Origin: Clostridium bowmanii | Lineage (GTDB): Bacteria > Bacillota > Clostridia > Clostridiales > Clostridiaceae | Direction of reading: 5' to 3' | Length of the DNA stretch: 64,000 nucleotides | Assembly (NCBI RefSeq): GCF_018861315.1 | Contig: NZ_JAHLDL010000003.1 | Location: forward strand, 62,001-126,000 | Shown here: positions 27,767-37,354 of the stretch, in pieces | Layout of the letters: every line of letters begins with the position of its first letter | Position numbering within the stretch: the first letter of the stretch is position 1 | Translations under genes and position numbers: made by a program | Notes under the pieces: generated by a model | Seen by the model: only the letters and a program-made list of their open reading frames with translations | The model's database searches: none | What the model was told of the DNA's origin: nothing

Positions 27767-28765
27767 ATGGAAGAGTGTTATTCAGTAGCAAGAGTTTTCG
27801 GTGAGCATAAGAATATTTACAGGGTTTATACAGAGCTTGGCGAAATGATGGCTGAGGTATCCGGGAAACTAAGACACGCAGCAACGGACCAACAGGAATT
27901 TCCATCTGTAGGAGACTTTGTAGTCGTAAGTCTTCGCTTCTCCGAAATGAAGGCCACTATTCACAAAGTATTCCCTAGAAAAAGTAGATTTTCCAGAAAA
28001 GTCGCAGGCACTAACACTAAGGAACAAATTGTAGCTTCAAATATAGATACAATTTTTCTTGTTAATTCCTTAAACAAGGATTTTAATGCCAGAAGAATAG
28101 AGCGATATTTAATCATGGCCTGGGAAAGCAATGCAAATCCAGTTATTCTGCTTAGCAAAGCTGATTTATGTGAAGATTTAGCCGAAAATTTAAGACAGAC
28201 AGTAAGAGTGGCTGCGGGAGTCCCTATCCACGTAATAAGTACCGTTAATAATCGTGGTATGGATGATTTAAATCAATATCTGAAGCCCGGTACAACCATT
28301 GCACTACTGGGTTCTTCAGGTGTTGGAAAATCCACCTTGCTTAATTATCTTGCAGGAGAAGTGGTTCAAGAAACAAAGGAAGTTCGCGCATACGATGATA
28401 GAGGAAGACATACTTCAACCTCTAGAGAGATGTTTATTTTAGATAATGGTGCCATTATGATAGATACCCCAGGAATGAGAGAACTTCAGCTATGGGGAGG
28501 CGGTGAGGGCATAAGTGAAGCTTTTGAAGATATAGAAGAATTGAAAACTCAATGTAGGTTCTCAGATTGTAGTCATAAAAAAGAACCAGGTTGTGCCATA
28601 AAACAAGCTATCGAAGATGGCCTTATGGATGAAAAAAGATTTAAAAGCTATGTAGCATTACAAAAGGAAATATTAATGATTGAAAAAAAGCAAAGTAATA
28701 TAAATAGAACTATTGGGAATAAAAAAAGCAAAGTCTATATAGACCATAAGTATCGTGGGCTTTAA
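27767..28765 (+). CDS. rsgA: Ribosome small subunit GTPase RsgA (start codon region altered)
   Basis: Circularly permuted GTPase that acts late in 30S maturation. OB-fold (about 5-75), then LLSKADL (G4), GSSGVGKSTLLN (G1), DTPGMRELQLW (G3), and a zinc knuckle CRFSDCSHKKEPGC. ATG 27767 lacks a good box. The frame is open upstream and reads YSLKQLGWEEYY like normal RsgA N-termini. The GGAGAGG box at 27657-27664 points to codon 27671, which is ATA, not ATG. So the gene either uses an ATA start (364 residues), starts at 27767 (332 residues) or is weakened. The catalytic domains are intact. Confidence 0.88.
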   Translation: MEECYSVARVFGEHKNIYRVYTELGEMMAEVSGKLRHAATDQQEFPSVGDFVVVSLRFSEMKATIHKVFPRKSRFSRKVAGTNTKEQIVASNIDTIFLVNSLNKDFNARRIERYLIMAWESNANPVILLSKADLCEDLAENLRQTVRVAAGVPIHVISTVNNRGMDDLNQYLKPGTTIALLGSSGVGKSTLLNYLAGEVVQETKEVRAYDDRGRHTSTSREMFILDNGAIMIDTPGMRELQLWGGGEGISEAFEDIEELKTQCRFSDCSHKKEPGCAIKQAIEDGLMDEKRFKSYVALQKEILMIEKKQSNINRTIGNKKSKVYIDHKYRGL

Positions 28766-28830
28766 TTGCGATGTTTTTGCCACACTAAAAAAAAGGATCT
28801 GTAAGACAATATAGAGGATCTGGTCATATA

Positions 28831-28867
28831 AAAACTGCCTTATCTATTTAAAGATAAGGCGGTTTTT
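28831..28867. terminator. Bidirectional terminator after rsgA
   Basis: AAAACTGCCTTATCT (28831-28845) pairs with AGATAAGGCGGTTTT (28851-28865), flanked by A and T runs. Confidence 0.85.
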
Positions 28868-28918
28868 AATTGTATTATAACAGAATAATCCTAGAATGTT
28901 ATGAACATATTAATCGTT

Positions 28919-29311
28919 TTATTCAGCAGTTATTTCAACTTTCATCCTATCTGGGTCTTCAAAATACACAGCATAATAATCTGGTCCACCTGCATAAGGA
29001 TGTTTATTTTCATATAAAATTTTAACACCCCTTAGTCTTAACTTTAGTGTAACTTCATCTACAAATTCTTTGCTCCCACCATTAAAGGCGATGTGGTTTA
29101 ATCCCGCTCTACATCTATGATAAGGGATATCTAAAAACTTTTTCTCAACTTGAACAAATACAATATAGGTTTTCTCTAAAATATAACTTATACCCTGTTC
29201 CCAATTCTGATATTCTTTATAACCCAATTCATTTAATAGCCATCCCCAAAACTCTTTACTTTTATTTAAGTCTTTAACATAAATTTCAATATGATGTAAT
29301 GTTCCTTTCAT
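28919..29311 (-). CDS. VOC-superfamily (glyoxalase-like) protein
   Basis: 130 residues with the vicinal-oxygen-chelate pattern: HHIEIYVKDLNKSKEFW at the start, GLNHIAFNGG in the middle and DPDRMKVEI at the end. Possible metal ligands are the histidines in HHIEI and NHIAF and the glutamate near the end. The substrate cannot be told. ATG 29311 follows AAAGGGGG; an upstream in-frame start at 29383 lacks support. Confidence 0.8.
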   Translation of the reverse strand: MKGTLHHIEIYVKDLNKSKEFWGWLLNELGYKEYQNWEQGISYILEKTYIVFVQVEKKFLDIPYHRCRAGLNHIAFNGGSKEFVDEVTLKLRLRGVKILYENKHPYAGGPDYYAVYFEDPDRMKVEITAE

Positions 29312-29422
29312 AGTAACCCCCTTTTTTCCTATGCCATATAATACAAAGTTGTATATATCGTATTTATTTGATTTACACAGCATATTACAAAGATGTGACT
29401 TAACATTAATTATAGACTATAA

Positions 29423-30220
29423 TCATAATTCACAAATGAAATTGCTTATTTCTTTGTTAACATCATCATAGTTATCCGCATTAGAAAAATGGGATGCCCC
29501 TTTGATGATATGCAACGGATAGCCCTCTTTTTTTGACCATGCTTCACAATATTGCTTCACTTTTGCCGTTTTATCATATTCACCTAGCAAAATCAGAACA
29601 GGAAAATCAAAATGTATTGATTCTTTTCTGTCAAAAACTCTACCATAGGCTATACCCATTTGTTTAACAATTTCAGCCTTACTCAAAGGCTCAAGCATTT
29701 TAATTATCATATCATAGGCATATTGTGTTTTTGAAACCGATTTTGCCATACTATTGCGTAACATTTTATTAGTAAATAATTTTGCCATCGGTTCAACCAA
29801 TTTTAAACACCATCTGTCTAATGCAGAATAGTAACTCAATCCTAGTGGTGTTGTATCTAATGCTATAAAAGCACTCACTTTGTCTGGATACCTTATTCCA
29901 AATTCCTGACTTGGGTATCCACCCATTGACATTCCAACTAATATAACCTGCTTAATATTCTCAGCATCAAGTATTAATTTTAATTCTACTGCGGTATTTT
30001 CATAAGAAAAGTTGGTATAAGGACGAGACTTTCCATGTAGAGGGACGTCCCATGTGATGATAGTATATTTCTTTGAAAAATAATCAACTTGTTTTTCAAA
30101 CATAATATGATTTGCCGTTAACCCATGTGTAAAAACAATGCACCTAGCATTATTATCTATATTTCTATTTATCCAATAATGTGTTGCACCACGTTCTGAT
30201 TTTATACTTTTATGTTCCAC
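29423..30220 (-). CDS. Alpha/beta-fold hydrolase
   Basis: 265 residues, no signal peptide. Nucleophile elbow GMSMGG, oxyanion region FTHGLTAN, acid in LLGEYDKT and a late histidine in KGASHFSN, completing a Ser-Asp-His triad. Typical of small esterases or peptidase-like hydrolases; substrate unknown. GTG start at 30220 with GAGG nine bases upstream. Confidence 0.82.
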   Translation of the reverse strand: MEHKSIKSERGATHYWINRNIDNNARCIVFTHGLTANHIMFEKQVDYFSKKYTIITWDVPLHGKSRPYTNFSYENTAVELKLILDAENIKQVILVGMSMGGYPSQEFGIRYPDKVSAFIALDTTPLGLSYYSALDRWCLKLVEPMAKLFTNKMLRNSMAKSVSKTQYAYDMIIKMLEPLSKAEIVKQMGIAYGRVFDRKESIHFDFPVLILLGEYDKTAKVKQYCEAWSKKEGYPLHIIKGASHFSNADNYDDVNKEISNFICEL

Positions 30221-30439
30221 AGTTCATTTACCTCACTTTCCAAAATATAAATAATACTTAATTGACTAAATCAAACAACCGAGTACTAAATAATTATAAC
30301 TTAAATTTCAAGTATAAGGAATTAAATCACCTGAAAATTGGTGATTTATTTTCAAAACATTAGAATTTCTTAATCAAATTTCCAGCTTCGAATTCGTATT
30401 ACAAGGCCCGCATGGTAATTTTCATACTTTCTCTACATT

Positions 30440-31201
30440 CTAGATAATCTCTATGCTCATTTCTTCTAATTCTTCACAAATTTTCTCATCTGGCCTTTCG
30501 TCTAAAATAATTGCGTCCACATCATAAATATCTGCAAATTTATAAGTACCATCATATTGAAATTTCTTGTTTTCCATAACTAGATAAACTTTTTTTCCTG
30601 AGTGAATAATGGCTTTTTTTGTATTACCATCTTCCATATAAAATGTTGTTACACTTTTATCAAACATGTTTACTCCACAACTACCTATAAAGGCTCTATT
30701 TACCTTGTGCCGAGATACGCTCTCTATAGCAGTAGATCCAACAAACCCATTTAATTCTTTATTAAACACTCCACCAGTGCCTATTACGTCTACATGGTCA
30801 CACTTTGAAAAGGTTCTAAAAATATCAATCATATTGGTTATGACTATGAGTCTTTTATTGCCTTTTGCGATTTTCTCTGCAATTAATATATTTATAGATG
30901 ATATGTCTAAAAAAATTGTCTCCATTGGCTTTATAAGTTCGAATGCCTTTTCTGCAATTTTCATTTTTCCCTCTGAATTAATATTCACCCTACTTAAAAT
31001 ATCATTATGTGGAGCGGACTGCCTAAGTAATACTGCTCCTCCATAGGTTCTTTTTATAATTCCTCGTTTGCCTAAGGTCTTTAGATCTTTTCTTATACAA
31101 TCCTCTGTTACATTGAACCTTTTGCTTAGGTCCTTTACAACTACCTTTTCATTTTCATTTAATAGCTGAACTATTTTTTCTATTCTTTCTTCTGCAAACA
31201 T
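30440..31201 (-). CDS. DeoR-family transcriptional regulator
   Basis: 253 residues: N-terminal winged helix (ERIEKIVQLLNENEKVVVKDLSKRFNVTEDCIRKDL, about 5-55), RTYGGAVLL linker and a C-terminal sugar-phosphate sensing domain. DeoR repressors of this type usually respond to phosphorylated sugars. It adjoins a HAD sugar phosphatase and lies near a glycyl-radical/aldolase locus that it may once have controlled. ATG 31201 with a GAGGTGG box. Confidence 0.9.
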   Translation of the reverse strand: MFAEERIEKIVQLLNENEKVVVKDLSKRFNVTEDCIRKDLKTLGKRGIIKRTYGGAVLLRQSAPHNDILSRVNINSEGKMKIAEKAFELIKPMETIFLDISSINILIAEKIAKGNKRLIVITNMIDIFRTFSKCDHVDVIGTGGVFNKELNGFVGSTAIESVSRHKVNRAFIGSCGVNMFDKSVTTFYMEDGNTKKAIIHSGKKVYLVMENKKFQYDGTYKFADIYDVDAIILDERPDEKICEELEEMSIEII

Positions 31202-31262
31202 TACATTTCCACCTCGCCTTATAAAATATGCGTGATTACACTTTAATACAAACTATCATTTC

Positions 31263-32165
31263 TTATATAGCTTCTTTTTGATTTAGAATAAACTTCTCTA
31301 TGACATGAGCGACCCCATTGTCCTCATTGCTACAAGTTATATAATCAGCAATCTCCTTGATTTCTGGGAATGCATTTCCCATTGCCACCCCAAGTCCTGC
31401 ATACTGGATCATCTCTTTATCATTCCCTGAATCCCCTATACAAATTATCTCATGCGGCTTTATTTTGAGTTCCCTTGCAATCTTTTCTAGACCTGTTCTT
31501 TTACTAATATTTTTCTTCATAACTTCCACATTGAAAGGTGTTACTTTTGAAACTGTGAAATTTTCTAAGAATTCCTTGGGCAACTTAGACATATCTTTAA
31601 ATAACTCTCTATTGAACCCCTCTTTAGCTTCAAGTTTATTTTCATCCACTATTATACTTGGAAATAATGATTGCATTTCTTCTACAATACTTAAGTCCTC
31701 ATTTATTAGCATGATTTTTGTTATTAATGTATCTTTATCTAGATAATTAAAATCCCTGATTTCCAAAGGTATATTATTCGCAATAGCATCAAATTTACTA
31801 TAATAGCTACTAGAATTTATTAATATACGTTCATCAGAATACATATTCAAAGTTATATGAAGCTTTTTCACCAAATTAAATACATATTTAAACTCATCAT
31901 AACTAAGCGGATTAGATTGAATTACTTTTTCATTAGTATTATTCATTACAAGTGCACCACTACAAACCACACAGTACTCATCATCATTTACTAAATCTAA
32001 TTCTTTTAAATACTTCTCTATGCCTTGAATTGTACGCCCTGATGCAATTACAATTTTAATACCTAGTTGTGTTGCTTTTTTAATTGCTAAAATATTTTCC
32101 TTAGAAATTTTCTTATTATCATTTAGCAGTGTTCCATCCATATCTATTGCCAATAATTTATACAT
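31263..32165 (-). CDS. HAD-superfamily Cof-type phosphatase
   Basis: About 300 residues with the Cof/SupH pattern: DMDGTLLND (motif I nucleophile), ASGRT (motif II), K in the SKRTGLEKI region (motif III) and GDSGNDKEMI (motif IV), plus a C2 cap. Acts on small phosphorylated metabolites such as sugar phosphates or FMN-like substrates. ATG 32165 has an AAGGGG box. The frame is also open upstream, fused to a remnant of another gene (32166-32255), so a longer protein is possible. Confidence 0.87.
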   Translation of the reverse strand: MYKLLAIDMDGTLLNDNKKISKENILAIKKATQLGIKIVIASGRTIQGIEKYLKELDLVNDDEYCVVCSGALVMNNTNEKVIQSNPLSYDEFKYVFNLVKKLHITLNMYSDERILINSSSYYSKFDAIANNIPLEIRDFNYLDKDTLITKIMLINEDLSIVEEMQSLFPSIIVDENKLEAKEGFNRELFKDMSKLPKEFLENFTVSKVTPFNVEVMKKNISKRTGLEKIARELKIKPHEIICIGDSGNDKEMIQYAGLGVAMGNAFPEIKEIADYITCSNEDNGVAHVIEKFILNQKEAI

Positions 32166-32255
32166 ATAAAAACCCCTTATTTTTGTAAATTCAGTGAATT
32201 GTAACAATTTCTCTTGTTCTTTTATCTCTGTTAATATTTTTTCATACTCTTCCAT
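32166..32255 (-). pseudogene. UPF0303 (heme-binding-like) 5' remnant fused in frame to HAD gene
   Basis: ATG 32255 with a TAGGAGTGG box begins MEEYEKILTEIKEQEKLLQF, which I recognise as the start of UPF0303/DUF336-type proteins. Homology ends after about 24 codons, and the frame runs straight into the HAD gene without a stop. A deletion appears to have removed the rest of the gene. Confidence 0.55.
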
Positions 32256-32379
32256 AATGTCATTCCACTCCTAATGTTATGTATATTAAAATAACATACT
32301 TACTTGTTATCTATTTGAATTTGCCTTGAATTATAATTTTTTTAATTAGGTATTGAACTTTCCATAATTACATTATACA

Positions 32380-32422
32380 ATAAGATTAAACAATAAACAA
32401 TGATAATAAACAATAATAAACA
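32380..32422 (+). promoter_or_regulatory. Repeated AACAATAAAC boxes upstream of glycyl radical enzyme fragment
   Basis: ACAATAA-type units recur three to four times in 32380-32420, in the divergent promoter region. They could be operator sites, for example for the DeoR protein. Weak evidence. Confidence 0.3.
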
Positions 32423-32442
32423 TGTAAAAAGGAGGTATAGTT

Positions 32443-32961
32443 TTGACTCGTAATAGAATTCAAATACTGAAAAACCAACTTTTTGAAAATAAAAGAGCTC
32501 TTCTATATACAGAAAGCTATAAACAGACTTCAAAAGATTCAGCAATTATTAGACGTGCGAAATCAACCGCCCACATACTTGATAATGTAGAAATGTCTAT
32601 AAGGGAAGAAGAACTTATAGTTGGTAATAGAACAACAAAACCTAGAAGCGGAATCATCTCTCCTGAAATGGATCCCTACTGGATTAATGATGAACTTGAT
32701 ACATTAGAGAGTAGACCACAAGACCCCTTCATTATTTCAGAGGGAGATAAAAAAATTTATAGGGAAGTTCTTTATCCTTATTGGGCCGGTAAATCCTTAA
32801 AAGACTTTATAAATAAAAGACTTATACCTGAAGTAATGGAGCCTGTGGATTTAGATATTTTCAAACTTAATCAGACTGATAAGGGTCAAGGACATATAAT
32901 TCCCAAGTTCGAAACAGTAAGATCATTATTCCTCATTTCATTTGTGGTTGGTGGTTTGTAA
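32443..32961 (+). pseudogene. Glycyl radical enzyme (PFL/glycerol-dehydratase type), N-terminal fragment
   Basis: TTG 32443 after AAAGGAGG. About 157 residues match the start of PFL-like glycyl radical enzymes: RRAKSTAHILDNVEMSI, EEELIVGNRT and TDKGQGHIIPKFE. Homology ends near 32912, then about 16 unrelated residues and a stop. The rest of the enzyme lies 1.8 kb away on the opposite strand (34693-35866), so the gene has been split by an inversion and deletion. These enzymes cleave or dehydrate substrates such as pyruvate, glycerol or choline; the type cannot be told. Confidence 0.82.
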
Positions 32962-33022
32962 TTATAGTTAGTGGTTAGTAATCATGTTTTAATTATTAAA
33001 AATTTTAAGATGAGGTGTTAAA

Positions 33023-33916
33023 ATGAAAAAAATATTATTAACAGGTGGAAATGGTTTCTTTTGTACAAGATTTGTGGAGAGATATAAAAACACTTATGAA
33101 ATTCTATCAACAGATGTACCCATGCTTGATATTACTGATGAAGCCAAGGTAACTGAAACTATTAAAAACTTTAAACCAGATTACATTATTCATGCAGCTG
33201 CCGTAGCAAGCACTGAATTTTGCGACAAAAATCCAGAGCTTGCACATAAGATTAATGTTACAGGAGCAATAAACGTTGCTAAAGCTTGCAAACAAGTACA
33301 TGGTAAAATGATATTCATTAGCTCTGAGCAAGTTTTTAATGGCAATTTAGAGGGAGGTCCATATACCGAAGAATCTACTCCTTGTCCTGATACAATGTAT
33401 GGAAAGAACAAACTTGAAGCTGAAGACCTATTAAAAGAAGTATTAGATGAACTTTGGGTTGTAAGATTTACTTGGCTTTTCGGTGTTCCTGAACGAAATT
33501 GTGGTATGTCACCTAATATACTTTGGGGTACCTTAACTGATATCTTACAAGGTAAGAAAACAAAAGTTACAACAAACGAGTATAGAGGCCTCACTTATGT
33601 TCATGAAGTTGTAGACCAATTTCCGATGATCTTTGAAATACCTTATGGTACCTATCATGTAGGAAGTCATAACAGTTTAAACCGTTATGATATCTGCTCT
33701 TTAATATTTAAAGAAGTTGGACTAGAACACAGAATAGATGAATTATTAGAAGCAGACACAGAAAAATATAAAGTTCATAATAGAGATATAAGACTATGTA
33801 CTAATAAAATTAAAAGCTATGGTCTAAAGTTTTCAAAGTCAACAGATGGAATTAAAAAATGCTTACAACTTCTACCCTATGGCAGGAGTTACTACAAACC
33901 CAACAATCATTTCTAA
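33023..33916 (+). CDS. SDR-type sugar-nucleotide/dTDP-dehydrorhamnose reductase-like protein, altered C-terminus
   Basis: Rossmann-fold protein of the RmlD-like group: TGGNGFFCTRF (NAD(P) loop), HAAAVAS, ISSEQVFNG and the YxxxK pair in YGKNKLEAE. About 280 residues look native. The last 16 (LLPYGRSYYKPNNHF) are out-of-frame translation of the following aldolase gene, so a deletion joined the two genes. Substrate unknown. ATG 33023 with a GAGGTG box. Probably still active because only the tail is changed. Confidence 0.78.
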   Translation: MKKILLTGGNGFFCTRFVERYKNTYEILSTDVPMLDITDEAKVTETIKNFKPDYIIHAAAVASTEFCDKNPELAHKINVTGAINVAKACKQVHGKMIFISSEQVFNGNLEGGPYTEESTPCPDTMYGKNKLEAEDLLKEVLDELWVVRFTWLFGVPERNCGMSPNILWGTLTDILQGKKTKVTTNEYRGLTYVHEVVDQFPMIFEIPYGTYHVGSHNSLNRYDICSLIFKEVGLEHRIDELLEADTEKYKVHNRDIRLCTNKIKSYGLKFSKSTDGIKKCLQLLPYGRSYYKPNNHF

Positions 33917-34496
33917 AGAAAACAAAAGTTTTTTAAAAATTTTAAAGGGTATCAGAAAAATTATAGGTACTGAGTCAATGCTTCATGTTCAAGCTGTGAG
34001 CCTAACTGCTGAAAAAATGGTACAAGAAGCTGAGTATTTAAATAGTGTAATTGGCGGAAATCTTTATGTTAAGATTCCTGTTATACCCGAAGGAATAAAA
34101 GCAATAAAAATACTTAAACAAAAGGGTATAAAAACAACTGCTACAGCAATTTTCACGGCGGAGCAGGCTCTTATGGCAGCAGTGGCTGGAGCTTCCTTTG
34201 TTGCTCCTTATGTTAATAGAATAGATAATATTAGTGGTGATGGAGTTTGCGTCGTAGCTCAAATAGTTCAATTATTTGATCAATATAATATAGATGCTAA
34301 AGTTTTAGCTGCTTCTTTTAAAAACGTTCAACAAGTACATAATGTAGCTCTTGTTGGTGGACACTCTGTAACTGTAAATCCAGAGATACTAGATGCAATG
34401 CTTGCACATCCTCTTACCGATTGGAGTGTTAATCAATTCGTAAATGATTGGGAAAGTGTATATGGAATAGGAAAAACAACTTTAGATGTTGAATAA
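33846..34496 (+). pseudogene. Fructose-6-phosphate aldolase (transaldolase-like), N-terminally truncated
   Basis: Matches FSA/TalC from FYPMAGVTTNPTIIS onward, with the Schiff-base lysine in LYVKIPV, then TATAIFT, ASFVAPYVNR and KVLAASFK. The first beta strand with the conserved Asp (usually xFIDDAN) is absent. ATG 33846 lies inside the tail of the preceding gene, 71 bases of which overlap. No box is seen. The enzyme would cleave fructose-6-phosphate to dihydroxyacetone and glyceraldehyde-3-phosphate. Loss of strand 1 probably inactivates it. Confidence 0.72.
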
Positions 34497-34499
34497 CTA

Positions 34500-34612
34500 G
34501 AGTTTAAGCCTAAAAAAGGTGAAGAAACTAAGATTCTTACAGAAGGCACAGATGAAAAAAAATTGTGAATGCACTAGTAAGCCTTATAGAAAATAAGTTT
34601 GTCGAAGAGTAG
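34500..34612 (+). pseudogene. HPr-like phosphocarrier, C-terminal remnant with frameshift
   Basis: Directly after the aldolase stop: KPKKGEETKILTEGTDEK, then after a shift at an A-run IVNALVSLIENKF and a stop. This resembles the last half of HPr. The active-site histidine half is missing. Confidence 0.55.
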
Positions 34613-34636
34613 GTTTGGCAAACTTAATCCTCTAAT

Positions 34637-34676
34637 AAAAAACCAACCTGTAATAAAAATTACAGGTTGGTTTTTT
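34637..34676. terminator. Bidirectional terminator
   Basis: AAAAAACCAACCTGTAAT pairs with ATTACAGGTTGGTTTTTT around a 4-base loop. Confidence 0.9.
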
Positions 34677-34692
34677 ATATCCAATGCTTTTA

Positions 34693-35866
34693 CTATATTA
34701 CGTGTTCGGTACGTTCAATTATGTCATCTTGAGTTTGTTTTGATAATACATTGAAGAAGGCACTATAACCTGCCACTCGCACAATCAAATCTCCATGGTC
34801 TTCTGGATGCACTTGTGCATCTAATAAAACTTCTCTGGATACAACGTTATATTGAACATGAAAACCCTTCAATCGGTTAAAGAAAGTACGTATGAGCATA
34901 ATAAGTTTCATCCTATCTTCCTCTTTTGCAAGCATTTGTGGATTAACCTTTTGGTTTAGAAGCACGCCCCCTGTAATTTTATCAGTAGGTAATTTGGATA
35001 CTGATTTAAACACAGATGTGGGACCATTTTTATCCATAGCATGACTTGGTGAACAACCCTCAGCAAGTGGAGTGTGCGCCTTACGTCCATCTGGTGTAGC
35101 CGTTGTAGAAGCTCCCTGTGGAACATTTGCAGAGATTGAAGAAGTTCCAGCATAATAAACTCCACCAATAGGACCACGTCCATACCTTGTGTTGTGATAT
35201 TTACTAATCTCATCAATATATACTCCATAAGAATCTTTTAGTAGCAGGTCGATATAGTCCTCATCATTGCCATATTTGGGTGCACCACTTATTAAAGCAT
35301 CTTGAATATGCTTACCCGTGTCACCTTCAAAGTCACTTATCAAAGCTTCCCATAACTGAGTAGGGGTAAATATCTTACAATACACATTTTTTAATTGCAG
35401 CAAGAGAGTCTCCAAGATTTGCAATACCAACCTGTGGACCGCTAATAAAGTCATAAACTGCACCACCCTCTTTTAGAGTTAAGCCACAATCAATGCAATC
35501 ATCAACTAGTGAAGAACATAAAATATCCGCAGCATCTTTCTCTAGTACAGTATCTGCACAACTATCAATAATAACACTTTGACGTGTAAATTCACGGATG
35601 ATTTTATCCCAAGCAGCAAGCACCTGATCAAAGCTTTTCATATCTCTAAAGTGACCAACCCCCTGGCATACTCTAATTCCACTATCAATATCAACCCCAT
35701 CATTTAATGCAATCATTAAGCTCTTAGCAAAGTTTAAGAAACTCATACCTGTGCATCGATAGCCCCACTTTCCAGGTATAGCTACCTCTACGCAGCCAAT
35801 GACACTGTAATTATAAGCATCTTCTTCTGCAACACCTTTTTCAATATGTTTAATTCCTATAATATA
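34693..35866 (-). pseudogene. Glycyl radical enzyme, C-terminal part, inverted and frameshifted
   Basis: Homology begins near 35866 (HIEKGVAEEDAYNYS). It includes the active-site cysteine motif SVIGCVE, then YRCTGMSFLNFAK. The frame breaks in an AAAAAA run near 35388 (AAIKKCVL-stop versus CKIFTPTQLWEAL in the other frame). It then continues to the glycyl radical loop RVAGYSAFF and a stop at 34693. By typical length (about 780-800 residues) around 250 residues between this part and the N-terminal fragment at 32443 are missing. Confidence 0.85.
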
Positions 35867-35985
35867 GAAAATATTCAAAAATATATTGTTAATACATATT
35901 GCATTTATGAACAACGTTCACTATAATATATGTATAGATAAAATTTTTTATTTAACAATAAATATTTTTTAAAGGAGTGATCAAT

Positions 35986-37272
35986 TTGAAAAATAAGAAA
36001 TTCACAATTCTGCCCATATTTTTCACAGTATTTTTAGACCTACTGGGTCTTGGCATTGTAATTCCTATATTACCTGCAGTTTTATTAGATCCACGTTCAG
36101 CAATATTACCTGTTAGCTATGTTTTTTCAACAAGGACCTTAATATATGGATTCTTAATAGCCTCTTACCCTTTAGCTCAATTTTTTGGTGCACCTATTTT
36201 AGGTTCTTTAGCAGACCAAAAGGGAAGAAAAAAGCTATTAATAGTTTCACTAATTGGGACCTTTATCGGTTATGTTTTATTTGCTCTTGGAATAGTCTAT
36301 AGTAATATTTTTCTTTTATTTATTGGTAGACTCTTAGATGGCTTTACTGGTGGTAATATCTCTATTGCACAATCTGCTATAGCTGACATTAGTACTCCAG
36401 AAACAAAATCTCGAAATTTCGGACTTATTGGTATGGCTTTTGGTTTAGGCTTTATTATCGGACCTTATGTAGGCGGAAAACTGGCAGATCCTTCTATAGT
36501 AAGCTGGTTTACCTATGCTACACCATTTTGGCTTTCTGTTATACTGACTTCAATAAACATATTGCTAGTTCTATTGTACTTTCCAGAAACTTTAGTTAAA
36601 GCAACAAAAGCAACTAAAGTTAGCGCACTTACTGGGTTTAGGAATATTAAAAAAGCCTTCGCATATAAAGATTTAAGAACTATGTTTTTAGTTGCCTTTC
36701 TACTAACTGTAGGTTTTAATTTCTTTACTCAGTTTTTTCAGGTATTTCTAATAGGTAAGTTCAAATTTAATCAATCAAGAATAGGCGATTTATTTGCTTA
36801 TATGGGAATATGGATTGCAGTAGCTCAAGGTGTGTTTTTACGTCCACTATCTAAAAAATATAAGCCTATGAGCATCTTAAGTATTTCCATAATATTATTA
36901 GCTTTAACCTTCCCACTACTTTTAATACCTAATAAAGCTATTGGAATATACTTAATAATACCTTTTATAGCTATATTTCAAGGACTTACTCAGCCAAACA
37001 GTACAGCCATTATTTCTAATTTGGCAGACAAGGATAAACAAGGAGAGATCTTAGGCATAAACCAATCTATTTTATCCCTTGCGCAAGCTATCCCTCCTAT
37101 TATTGCAGGCTTTGTAACTTCTGTAAGTTTAAATCTACCTACAATATTTGCAGCCGGAAGCACTTTACTTGCATGGATTGTCTTTAGAGTATTCTTTATC
37201 AAAGAACAAAAACTTAAAAATGTAGATATTATAGATACTGCTATAGATATGGATACCGCACCTGAAGAATAA
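35986..37272 (+). CDS. MFS transporter, TetA-like drug:H+ antiporter group
   Basis: 428 residues, about 12 membrane helices. Conserved LDLLGLGIVIPILP in helix 1 (group 1 antiporter), motif A GSLADQKGRKK between helices 2 and 3, and GFIIGPYVGG (motif C-like) in helix 5. An efflux role is likely; the substrate is unknown. TTG 35986 lies seven bases after AAAGGAG; GTG 35977 lies within that box. Single gene with its own terminator. Confidence 0.87.
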   Translation: MKNKKFTILPIFFTVFLDLLGLGIVIPILPAVLLDPRSAILPVSYVFSTRTLIYGFLIASYPLAQFFGAPILGSLADQKGRKKLLIVSLIGTFIGYVLFALGIVYSNIFLLFIGRLLDGFTGGNISIAQSAIADISTPETKSRNFGLIGMAFGLGFIIGPYVGGKLADPSIVSWFTYATPFWLSVILTSINILLVLLYFPETLVKATKATKVSALTGFRNIKKAFAYKDLRTMFLVAFLLTVGFNFFTQFFQVFLIGKFKFNQSRIGDLFAYMGIWIAVAQGVFLRPLSKKYKPMSILSISIILLALTFPLLLIPNKAIGIYLIIPFIAIFQGLTQPNSTAIISNLADKDKQGEILGINQSILSLAQAIPPIIAGFVTSVSLNLPTIFAAGSTLLAWIVFRVFFIKEQKLKNVDIIDTAIDMDTAPEE

Positions 37273-37306
37273 AATATGCTTAAATAAAAAATATGTTTTT
37301 ATACGC

Positions 37307-37346
37307 AAAAAAAGGTATATATTACGCGTAATATATACCTTTTTTT
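37307..37346. terminator. Perfect palindromic bidirectional terminator
   Basis: AAAAAAAGGTATATATTACG followed at once by its exact reverse complement; flanking A and T runs serve both convergent genes. Confidence 0.92.
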
Positions 37347-37354
37347 CTTTTTTA

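Noticed and set aside
32443-35866. Two independent glycyl radical enzyme genes
   Set aside because: The fragments cover complementary, non-overlapping parts of one enzyme, so a single rearranged gene is simpler, though not proven.
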